From Chloroflexota bacterium (GTDB lineage: Bacteria; Chloroflexota; Limnocylindria; QHBO01), in NCBI GenBank assembly GCA_025699005.1, contig JAILWI010000001.1, positions 496,001 to 560,000 of the forward strand: a stretch of 64,000 nt of DNA, read 5' to 3'. The number at the start of each line of letters is the position of its first letter. Position 1 is the stretch's first letter. Shown here one piece after another: positions 34,815-42,593 of the stretch. The notes beneath the pieces are model-generated. The model saw nothing but the letters and a program-made list of their open reading frames with translations, was not told the origin of the DNA and searched no databases. Both the position numbers and the translations under genes were made by a program.

Positions 34815-37800
34815 ATGGCGTGTCCGGCGTGTGGCACCGAGAACCGTCCCGGAAGCCGATTCTGCGATCAGTGCGGGGCACCGCAGGAGTCGCCCTGCCC
34901 GCAGTGCGGCCAGGCGAACCGCGCCGATGCCCGCTTCTGCTCGGAGTGCGGCACCGCCCTCGCGGGAGCAGGCCCCGTTGCAACCACGGCCGCGACGGGC
35001 GCTTCGGCGTCACCTGCCGCCGAGCGGAAGCTCGTGTCCGTCCTCTTCTGCGACCTCGTGGGCTTCACCACCTTCGCGGAGGATCGCGATCCGGAGGCGG
35101 TCCGCGAGCTCCTGACGCGCTACTTCGACGAGACCACGGCGATCGTCACGCGCCACGGCGGGACGGTCGAGAAGTTCATCGGCGATGCGGTGATGGCGGT
35201 GTGGGGCACCCCGGTCGCGCACGAGGACGACGCGGAGCGGGCGGTCCGTGCCGCGATCGAGGTGGTGGACGCCGTGAGGGGGCTCCAGCCCGACCTCCAG
35301 GCACGCGCCGGGGTCCTTTCCGGCGAGGCGGCGGTCACGCTCAACGCGCAGAACCAGGGGATGGTGGCCGGCGACCTCGTGAACACGGCGGCGCGGCTGC
35401 AGGGCGTGGCCGAGCCGGGTACCGTGCTCGTCGGCGAGGCCACGATGCGCGCCACCGAGCGATCGATCGTCTTCGAGCCGATCGGCGAGCACTCGCTGAA
35501 GGGCAAGACGGCCCCGGTGCCGGCCTGGCGCGCCGTCCGCGTCGTGGCCCAGCGTGGCGGCCAGGGACGGGGAGATGCTCTCGAGGCGCCGTTCGTCGGC
35601 CGCGACGAGGAGCTGCGCCAACTGAAGGACGCGCTGCATGCGGTCGGTCGTGAGCAGCGGCCACGGCTCGTGTCCATCACCGGTGTCGGTGGCATCGGCA
35701 AGTCGCGGCTGCTGTGGGAGCTCCTGAAGTACATCGACGGCGTCGAGGAGTCGATCTACTGGCATCGCGGCCGCTCTCCGAGCTACGGCGACGGCGTCAC
35801 GTTCTGGGCACTCGGCGAGATGATTCGGCGCCGTGCCGGGCTCACGGAATCCGACGACGACGAGGCGACACGCGAGCGCATCGCGGCGACGCTCACCGAG
35901 TTCGTGCCCGACGAGCGTGAGCGCGAGCAGATCGAGCCCGCGCTGCTGTCCGTGCTCGGGGTGGGCGCCGCACCCGCCGCCGGCCGCGACGCCCTGTTCC
36001 CCGCCTGGCGCCTGTTCTTCGAGCGCATCGCCGCGCGCGGCACCACGGTGCTGGCGTTCGAGGACCTTCACTGGGCCGATGGCGGACTGCTCGACTTCAT
36101 CGACCATGTGCTCGACTGGTCGCGCGGCCTCCCGATCATGGTCGTCACGCTCGCGCGCCCCGAGCTCTTCGACCGACGACCCGATTGGGGATCCGGACGA
36201 CGCCACATGACGGCGCTCGCGCTCGAGCCACTTCACGACGACGACATGCGGAAGCTGCTCGACGGGCTCGTGCCGGGACTGCCGCCCGATGCGCTGGCGG
36301 CGATCGTCGGGCGCGCCGAGGGGATGCCGCTCTACGCCGTGGAGATGGTTCGCGGCCTGCTCGCCGACGGGCTGATCGAGCGTCGCGGCGACGCCTACGC
36401 CCCCACGGGAGATCTTGGCACGCTGCACGTGCCCGACTCACTCCGCTCGCTGATCGCCTCCCGACTGGATGCGCTCGACGCGCCGGACCGCGCCCTGGTC
36501 CAGGATGCCGCCGTCCTCGGGCACGTGTTCGCCGCGGAGGCGCTCGCCGCCGTCCACGGCACGAGTGTCGAGGAGCTGGAACCGAGGCTCCGGTCCCTGG
36601 TGCGCCGCGAGCTCTTCGACTTCGAGCGCGACCCGGCGTCGCCCGAGCACGGCAAGTACCGCTTCGTGCAGTCGCTGATCCGGGAGGTCGCCTACGGCAC
36701 GCTCGGCCGCCGCGAGCGCCGGGAGCGCCACCTCGTCGTGGCGCGGCACTTCGAGATGGTCGACGACGACGAGCTCGCCGGCGTCCTGGCGAGCCACTAC
36801 CTGTCCGCCCGCGCCGCCTCGGAGCCCGGTCCCGAGGCCGATGCGCTGACCGCCCAGGCGCGCCTGGCGCTCCGCGGCGCCGCGGAGCGTGCAGCAGCCC
36901 TCGGCTCGCCGGAGCAGGCGCTGAGCTATCTCGAGCAGGCGCTCGAGATCACGAGCGGCGCGGGGGATCGTGCGCCGCTGCTCGATCGCGCAGCCACGGC
37001 CGCGTCCGCCGCTGCCCGCGATGCGACGCCCTTCGCGACCGCGGCGATCGAGGCCTACGTCCAGCTCGGAGATGCGGCCGCGGCGAACAGGGCACGGACC
37101 CGCTTCGGACGCAACCTCCTCGACGCCAGCGAGATCGGCCGGGCCACCGAGGTGCTCGAGGCCGCGCTGGATGAGGCGGAGGGCATCGACGAGCCGGCGG
37201 CACTGGCCGCGGTGCTCGCGAACCTGGCGCGCGCCTACTTCCGCGGCAGCCAGGCCGAGCGGGCGATCGAAGCCGCAGACCGGGCCCTCCTCATCGCCGA
37301 GCGCCTCAACCTCGAGGCCGTGGTCGCCGAGGCGCTCGTCAACAAGGGGGCCGCGCTCAGCATGCTCGGCCGCCGCCGGGAGGCCGTCGGTCTCCATCGG
37401 GTGGCACTCGAGCTGATCCAGAAGGTCGGCGATCGCAGCTCGGAGATTCGCATTCGCAACAACTTGATGTCGGCGATCTCGGACGACGATCCGCTCGGGG
37501 CGAACCAGGCGACGGAGGAGGCGCTCGCGCTTGCCCGCCAGGTCGGCGATCGCGCCATGTACACGTGGCTGGCGGGGAACGCGGCGGCCGCTGCCGTGAG
37601 CCAAGGGGGCAACTGGGACCGGCACGCGGAACAGCTCGAGGAGGTGCTCGAGCAGGCGACGCTGCGCGGAGACCGGATGCGGACTCGCTTGATGCTCGGG
37701 CTCATCCAGTCCCACCGCGGCGAGTTCCTCGACGAGATCGTGCCGGAGGTCCGCGCCCTGATCAGCGACGAGAAGCACCCGGAGCAGGCGTTCAACGTGC

Positions 37801-38330
37801 ACATGAGCGAAGGGATGGTGGCGCTCGCCTCGCACCGTCCCGAGGATGCGTATCGCCATGCCATCAGCGCACTGGAGCTCGACACGCAGGCCCCCGAGAT
37901 TCCGGCCTCCCTGGCCCTCACCGCGGCGACCTGGACGCGTGACCCCGACGCGGTTCGCGCCGCCGCGGCGCGTCTCATCGCCGTGCCGTTCGCCGGTGCC
38001 CTGAGCGCGGCGTCACGCACGTGGGCCGAGGCAGCCGTTCGGGCCGTCGATGGCCATCATGCCGACGCCGTCGCCGGCTTCCGCGACGCACGAGAACGAC
38101 TCCGCTCGCTGGGCCAGGAGTTCGATGCCGCATCGCTCGTCGTCTCCGCGCTCCATCTGCTTCCCGAGGAGCCCGAGGTCAGGGCCTGGGGTGCCGAGAT
38201 CCGGCCGATGCTCGAGCGGCTGCGCGCGCGGCCCATGCTCGAACGACTCGAGGAGCTCCTCGGTACGGAGCCCGTCAGCGCTGACACCCGACCCGCGAGC
38301 GACGCCCAGGTCCCGTCCGAGCGGGTCTGA
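34815..38330 (+). CDS. Zinc-ribbon + nucleotide cyclase + ATPase + TPR regulator (2)
   Basis: A 1171-residue protein. It begins with two zinc ribbons (CPACGTENRPGSRFCDQCG and CPQCGQANRADARFCSECG). A class III cyclase follows (about 70-240) with LFCDLVGFT, VEKFIGDAVMAVWG and VAGDLVNTAARLQ, so the metal and transition-state residues are intact. The P-loop ITGVGGIGKSRLLWEL lies near residue 295, with Walker B-like LAFEDLHWADGG. The C-terminal half is TPR-like. AGGGAG before ATG 34815 supports that start. It probably integrates a protein or ligand signal with cyclic nucleotide production, and is a tandem paralogue of the preceding gene. Confidence 0.87.
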   Translation: MACPACGTENRPGSRFCDQCGAPQESPCPQCGQANRADARFCSECGTALAGAGPVATTAATGASASPAAERKLVSVLFCDLVGFTTFAEDRDPEAVRELLTRYFDETTAIVTRHGGTVEKFIGDAVMAVWGTPVAHEDDAERAVRAAIEVVDAVRGLQPDLQARAGVLSGEAAVTLNAQNQGMVAGDLVNTAARLQGVAEPGTVLVGEATMRATERSIVFEPIGEHSLKGKTAPVPAWRAVRVVAQRGGQGRGDALEAPFVGRDEELRQLKDALHAVGREQRPRLVSITGVGGIGKSRLLWELLKYIDGVEESIYWHRGRSPSYGDGVTFWALGEMIRRRAGLTESDDDEATRERIAATLTEFVPDEREREQIEPALLSVLGVGAAPAAGRDALFPAWRLFFERIAARGTTVLAFEDLHWADGGLLDFIDHVLDWSRGLPIMVVTLARPELFDRRPDWGSGRRHMTALALEPLHDDDMRKLLDGLVPGLPPDALAAIVGRAEGMPLYAVEMVRGLLADGLIERRGDAYAPTGDLGTLHVPDSLRSLIASRLDALDAPDRALVQDAAVLGHVFAAEALAAVHGTSVEELEPRLRSLVRRELFDFERDPASPEHGKYRFVQSLIREVAYGTLGRRERRERHLVVARHFEMVDDDELAGVLASHYLSARAASEPGPEADALTAQARLALRGAAERAAALGSPEQALSYLEQALEITSGAGDRAPLLDRAATAASAAARDATPFATAAIEAYVQLGDAAAANRARTRFGRNLLDASEIGRATEVLEAALDEAEGIDEPAALAAVLANLARAYFRGSQAERAIEAADRALLIAERLNLEAVVAEALVNKGAALSMLGRRREAVGLHRVALELIQKVGDRSSEIRIRNNLMSAISDDDPLGANQATEEALALARQVGDRAMYTWLAGNAAAAAVSQGGNWDRHAEQLEEVLEQATLRGDRMRTRLMLGLIQSHRGEFLDEIVPEVRALISDEKHPEQAFNVHMSEGMVALASHRPEDAYRHAISALELDTQAPEIPASLALTAATWTRDPDAVRAAAARLIAVPFAGALSAASRTWAEAAVRAVDGHHADAVAGFRDARERLRSLGQEFDAASLVVSALHLLPEEPEVRAWGAEIRPMLERLRARPMLERLEELLGTEPVSADTRPASDAQVPSERV

Positions 38331-38334
38331 GCCG

Positions 38335-38760
38335 ATGGACGATCTCGCCCGCCTCTACGCCGACAACGCCGGGATCCTGTTCCTCGCCGCCTTCGTGGCG
38401 GCAAGCATCGCGTTGCTCGTCGCGGCCCGGGCCGACCTCCCGCAACGATGGTGGATCGGCGCCGCAGCGTCGGGGCTCATCGTGACCGGCCTGGCCGCGA
38501 TGCTCGCATTCGCGCTCAGCGGGCTCGACACCGGGACGGACCGCGGGATCTCGGCGGGCGGCTGGATCGCCATCGGCGTCGCCGGAGTGCTCGGCTTCGT
38601 GGCCGGCATGGACGTTCAGCTGGCGATCGGCCAGCTCCGTGACCGCGCTGGCGGTGCGGGCACGATCGTGGCAGGCGCCGTGGTCGGTCCGGTGGTCGTC
38701 ATCGGCGGCTATCTGCTGCTCGTGCGCAGCATGGAGTGGGTGCGAGCCGGGCTTGCCTAG
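38335..38760 (+). CDS. Four-helix membrane protein, unknown
   Basis: A 141-residue protein with four hydrophobic helices (about 12-30, 40-62, 72-90 and 108-132) and short loops. It starts 4 nt after the stop of the zinc-ribbon cyclase protein and is probably cotranscribed, so it could be the membrane partner of that regulator. No family is recognised. Confidence 0.65.
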   Translation: MDDLARLYADNAGILFLAAFVAASIALLVAARADLPQRWWIGAAASGLIVTGLAAMLAFALSGLDTGTDRGISAGGWIAIGVAGVLGFVAGMDVQLAIGQLRDRAGGAGTIVAGAVVGPVVVIGGYLLLVRSMEWVRAGLA

Positions 38761-38865
38761 CAGGTGAGGTGACGCTGCACCTCGAGATCGAGGCCGCCGC
38801 GCATGCCGGTCGCGCTCGAGGCCATCCCAATGACCTCTGAAGGCCCCTTGGTCCGCTCCATGAAG

Positions 38866-38897
38866 TGGCGCGCGCCGGGCAGCTCCGACGCGCGCCA
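38866..38897. terminator. Bidirectional hairpin between convergent genes
   Basis: TGGCGCGCG (38866-38874) pairs with CGCGCGCCA (38889-38897) across a 14-nt loop, in the 143-nt gap between the four-helix membrane protein and the convergent secreted protein. Confidence 0.5.
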
Positions 38898-38903
38898 TCA
38901 CCG

Positions 38904-39413
38904 TCAGCCGAGGTAGTCGCAGAGCGCCCAGTGCTCGTCGGTGTGCCCGGCGAACTTGAATGGATAGTCGTCGGAGTCGTCCGGCGTCCCATTCCAGTGC
39001 CAGACGATCATCCCGGCCTGTCCGAAGACGAGTCCCTCGCCGGGTAGCGTTACGTGGTGCGCGCCACCGCCGTCCCGGGTCACGCCGCGGACGTGATCGT
39101 CGATGACCGTCCGATGACCATCGTCCCGGACCGCCTTCGACGGGTCGGCGGTGTTGTACACGAGCCCGTCGTAGCGAATCAGATAGGTCGTGCGCACCAG
39201 GTTTCCATCGCGGTCGTAGCGATGGGTGACCGTCCGCACGATGTCGAACGTGCCGGTCAGGGTGAACGCTCCGCAGTCTGCGACCTCGAAGGACCGGGTG
39301 AATGCGCGGTGCTTCTCGACGACGTCTGGCTTGGCTGCCAGCGTCTGCCCGGCCAGGAGACCGGTGAGGGCCAGGGCAACTGCCGTGGCGCGAATGAGGC
39401 GATGGAGGCGCAT
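38904..39413 (-). CDS. Secreted protein, unknown
   Basis: A 169-residue exported protein. Residues 1-27 are a signal peptide ending QTLAA with signal peptidase I-type features and no lipobox. The mature part is a beta-rich domain with FTLTGTFDIVRTVTHRYDRDGN and two Cys that may form a disulfide. ATG 39413 is chosen because AGGAAGGA lies 6 nt upstream; the slightly longer ATG 39431 would bury that site. Similar proteins occur in multiple copies in high-GC soil bacteria; the function is unknown. Confidence 0.7.
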   Translation of the reverse strand: MRLHRLIRATAVALALTGLLAGQTLAAKPDVVEKHRAFTRSFEVADCGAFTLTGTFDIVRTVTHRYDRDGNLVRTTYLIRYDGLVYNTADPSKAVRDDGHRTVIDDHVRGVTRDGGGAHHVTLPGEGLVFGQAGMIVWHWNGTPDDSDDYPFKFAGHTDEHWALCDYLG

Positions 39414-39530
39414 GGGATTCCTTCCTTTCATCGGGTGACCTGAATGGGTGAGAGCAAAGGTGGTTGTCGATGGGCACCGCGAGGCTGGCGGTGGGCCGAT
39501 GGAGCGCTCGCGGTCGGTGGCGGCCGACTC

Positions 39531-40685
39531 CTACGGGGGAGCGGGCCGGATGCGGTAGAGGGTGTCGCGGTCGATCGTCCAGAGCGATCCCGCGGCGGCA
39601 ACGAGACCCTCACCTCCGCCGGGACCGATCTTCAGGGCCGCGCTGAAATCGAGGCTCGCGGGGTCCAGCAATCCGACGTCGAACACGGCGCTCAGGGCCC
39701 AGGGCTCACCGGCCAGCACGGCGAGCGCGACGAGCGTGCGCGGGCCTTCGCGCGTGACTCCGCTCGCCAGGTCGATGGCGACGATCCGTGCGTCACCGCC
39801 CATCACGTAGAGCGCCTCGGCACTTCGGACGACCTGCACCGGATCCGCCGGGACGCCGATCGCCCGCAGCACCCGCCCGCTGCGCGGGTCCACTTCCATG
39901 ACCTCGTCATCCCCGGCTGAGGCGACCCAGATGGTCTCGCCGACGTGAACCCCGGTCGGCTCGGCGATCGACACGCGATGGAGCTCCGCTCCGGTCGATG
40001 CGTCGATCCCGACGAGGAGGTCGCGTTCACGGTCGGTGACCCACACCATGCCGTTACCGGCGGCGACCCAGAACGGCGCCAGTCCGAGGTCGACCTCGCG
40101 GACGACGTCGCCGAGTTCGGGATCCACGGCCACGAGCGTGCGGCCCGGGACGCCGGTCCCGGCCCACAGCAGCTCCCCGTCACTCGCAAGCCACAGCCGC
40201 GGCGGGCCGCCGCGGGGCCGGATCTCGATCGGCGCGTCGAAGGTCATCGAACCAGGATCGAGTCGCTGAATCGTTCCGGCGGCCGGATCGGCGAACCATG
40301 GTGCGTCGAACGCACTGGTGGTGAGAATCTGACCGGGACCAATCGGCGCGGTCGCCTCGACCGATCCGGCCGCCGGCAGGTCGCGTATCGGCGCTGGCTG
40401 GCTCGCCGGCGACGGCAGCGGCGTGCGCGTCGCATCGGGCCCACCGACGCGGTCCGGCGACGAGAAGAGGACCGCGATCCCAATGGCGGCCGCGGCGACC
40501 GCCGCCAGCGAGCCACCGACCACGATGGGCATCATGCGCAGCTGACCGACCTGCCTGGTGCGCTCGACCTCGGCCATCACGCTGTCGAGCAGGTCCGTCG
40601 GTGGCTCGGCGCGCCGCAGAGCATCGACGTGACGGCGAACCGGTGCCGGCGGTGGCATCTCGATCACCTGGCGATTGCCCGTCAT
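39531..40685 (-). CDS. Membrane-anchored beta-propeller protein, probable anti-sigma partner
   Basis: A 384-residue protein. An N-terminal cytoplasmic part of about 50 residues (RRAEPPTDLLDSVMAEVERT) precedes one transmembrane helix (about 53-75). A Pro/Ser linker and a C-terminal domain of repeated propeller blades follow (LLVGIDASTGAELHRVSIAE, VMEVDPRSGRVLRAIGV, like PQQ/YVTN repeats). The start overlaps the sigma-factor stop (ATGA), a typical sigma/anti-sigma arrangement. The classical HXXXCXXC zinc motif is absent. It probably holds the sigma factor at the membrane until the outer domain senses a signal. Confidence 0.75.
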   Translation of the reverse strand: MTGNRQVIEMPPPAPVRRHVDALRRAEPPTDLLDSVMAEVERTRQVGQLRMMPIVVGGSLAAVAAAAIGIAVLFSSPDRVGGPDATRTPLPSPASQPAPIRDLPAAGSVEATAPIGPGQILTTSAFDAPWFADPAAGTIQRLDPGSMTFDAPIEIRPRGGPPRLWLASDGELLWAGTGVPGRTLVAVDPELGDVVREVDLGLAPFWVAAGNGMVWVTDRERDLLVGIDASTGAELHRVSIAEPTGVHVGETIWVASAGDDEVMEVDPRSGRVLRAIGVPADPVQVVRSAEALYVMGGDARIVAIDLASGVTREGPRTLVALAVLAGEPWALSAVFDVGLLDPASLDFSAALKIGPGGGEGLVAAAGSLWTIDRDTLYRIRPAPP

Positions 40686-41221
40686 GCCGCTCCCTCCGAG
40701 GCGACGGCGTCGCGCAGCCGTCGAAGGCCCGCGTGAAGCTTCGTCTTCACCGTTCCCGGCTTCATGTCCAGGATCCCCGCGATCTCGCGAAGACTTCGGT
40801 CGTCGACGTAGTGCAGGACGAACACCGCGCGCTCGTCCGGACGGAGCACCTCGAGCATGTCGTCGGTCGCCCAGTCGCTGTGCAGGCGGGCCATCGGGTC
40901 GTCCGCGCGAAGGCCGGGGAGACTCGACAGATCGAGCCCGGCCAGGACCGACGGACGTCGGCTTCGGGTGCGGAGCAGGTTGCGACAGCGGTTCATGCAG
41001 ATGCTTCGGAGCCATGACTCGAACCGATCGACCCTTCTCAGCCTGGGCAGCTCGCGCCAGGCGGTCACGAGGGTCTCCTGGACGACATCGCGCCCATCCT
41101 CCTCGCCGACCATCGCGCCCGCGATCCGGTACAGACCGGTCAGCTGCCGGCCCGCCAATCGCTCGAACGCGGCGGCGTCTCCTCGCTGGGCCAGTCGAAT
41201 GTCGGTGTCCGTGGCTCGCAC
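40682..41221 (-). CDS. ECF-family RNA polymerase sigma factor (1)
   Basis: A 179-residue ECF sigma factor with region 2 (AFERLAGRQLTGLYRIAGAM, then DVVQETLVTAWRELPRL) and region 4 (LRPDERAVFVLHYVDD, SLREIAGILDMKPGTVKTKL) separated by a short linker. GTG 41221 is the start; GAGGTG lies 8 nt upstream. The downstream membrane protein overlaps by four bases and is its likely anti-sigma factor. The promoter it recognises cannot be picked out with confidence. Confidence 0.92.
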   Translation of the reverse strand: MRATDTDIRLAQRGDAAAFERLAGRQLTGLYRIAGAMVGEEDGRDVVQETLVTAWRELPRLRRVDRFESWLRSICMNRCRNLLRTRSRRPSVLAGLDLSSLPGLRADDPMARLHSDWATDDMLEVLRPDERAVFVLHYVDDRSLREIAGILDMKPGTVKTKLHAGLRRLRDAVASEGAA

Positions 41222-41353
41222 TCCCTTCACCTCACAGACACCGCGATGGGCCTGATCGGTTTTCGGTGGCGCGATCCTAGTACGACACATGTCGGTCGCC
41301 GGTCGAGCTTCAGCGCCGATGCGCCATGCTCGCGCGCCTCGGATGCTCCGATC

Positions 41354-42529
41354 ATGAACACGCATGCTTCCTGGCGCCGCGGCGGGCTCGCCGTCCTGCT
41401 GCTCGCGCTCGTCGTCGCCGGCTGCAGCGCCCAGGCGGCACCCACGGCGACGCCCACGCCTTCGGCTTCGCCATCGGCCGAGCCGTCGCTCGAGCCGACA
41501 CCAACGAGCTCGCCGGCGCCGATCCCGACCGTGGTGTGGCGTCCCGCCGATGCTCCCGAGGCGCCCGAGGTCAGCTCGATCACCGCGGTCGTCAGCGGCC
41601 TGGATGGGCGCGTGGTCGCCATCGGCTTCGACGGCGGCTTCGGCTCCATCCTGTGGTCGAGCGAGGACGCGCAGACCTGGGCCGACGTCACGCCGGACGA
41701 CTTCGTCAGTGCGGGGCTCGCCGGCGTCACGCGGCTCGGCGACCTGGTCGTGGCCGTCGGGCGCGGTGACACGATCAACGTCGATGCCAACCTCGCCGCG
41801 GTGTACCTCAGCGACGATGGCCTGACCTGGCGGCGCTCGACGATGCGGGTCGACGGGCAGCTCATCGACGTGGTCGCGACCGCCGATGGGCTCTACGCCG
41901 TTGGCGGTGTGCCGACGGGCGACTCCGCCGGCGTCTGGCGCTCGGCCGATGGCGAGACCTGGGAGCGGGCGGGTGCCGACCTCGAGCACGCGTTCCTGTG
42001 GTCGATCGCCGAGGGCGGGCCCGGCCTGGTGGCGGTCGGCTGGCGTCGCAACCCCGAGCCGGACCTCGCCGTCTGGACTTCGACCGACGGCACGGACTGG
42101 ACGCTGTCGCCCGATCCGGAGGGCTTCGAAGGCTTCGAGGCGACCGATGTCATCGCCACGCCGGACGGAACGCTGGTCATGGCCGGCAGCGCCTTCGACG
42201 GCAGCGGGGGCCGCATCTGGACCTCGACCGACGGCGTGGCATGGGAGCCCGCCGACTTCGACCCCGAGGGCGGCGCGGCCCGGAGCCTCGCGTGGAGCCC
42301 GCAGGGGATCGTGGCGGTCGGCTCCCGGGAGATGGACGCGGTGACCTGGATCTCCGTGGACGGCGGCGCGTCGTGGCAGCCGCTCGGCGACCCGATCCCG
42401 AACGCGTACCTCAATGCCGCGCACGTCACCGATGGCGGCCTCGTGTTGCTCGTCGGCGGCACGCAGGAGGGGTCGCTCGAGACGGGGATCACCGGTCGGG
42501 CCATGATCTGGAGCGGCACCCTGGACTGA
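41354..42529 (+). CDS. Lipoprotein with BNR/sialidase-like repeats
   Basis: A 391-residue exported lipoprotein. The signal peptide ends LALVVAGC, followed by a Thr/Pro/Ser linker to about residue 55. The rest consists of repeated beta-propeller blades with Asp-box-like sequences: SSEDAQTW, SDDGLTWRR, SADGETWER, STDGTDWTL, STDGVAWEP and SVDGGASWQ. These are BNR repeats without sialidase catalytic residues. It is probably a carbohydrate- or protein-binding surface propeller. It is divergent from the ECF sigma gene and may belong to its regulon. Confidence 0.8.
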   Translation: MNTHASWRRGGLAVLLLALVVAGCSAQAAPTATPTPSASPSAEPSLEPTPTSSPAPIPTVVWRPADAPEAPEVSSITAVVSGLDGRVVAIGFDGGFGSILWSSEDAQTWADVTPDDFVSAGLAGVTRLGDLVVAVGRGDTINVDANLAAVYLSDDGLTWRRSTMRVDGQLIDVVATADGLYAVGGVPTGDSAGVWRSADGETWERAGADLEHAFLWSIAEGGPGLVAVGWRRNPEPDLAVWTSTDGTDWTLSPDPEGFEGFEATDVIATPDGTLVMAGSAFDGSGGRIWTSTDGVAWEPADFDPEGGAARSLAWSPQGIVAVGSREMDAVTWISVDGGASWQPLGDPIPNAYLNAAHVTDGGLVLLVGGTQEGSLETGITGRAMIWSGTLD

Positions 42530-42593
42530 CGGTTGCACCCGCCCGGCCGGCATCCGGGCCGCAACCCGCTCTCGATGCGGCATGATCCGATTC

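Noticed and set aside
41222-41353. ECF-type autoregulated promoter (GGAAC...CGTC) before the sigma gene
   Set aside because: No convincing -35 AAC motif at proper spacing from a -10 on either strand.
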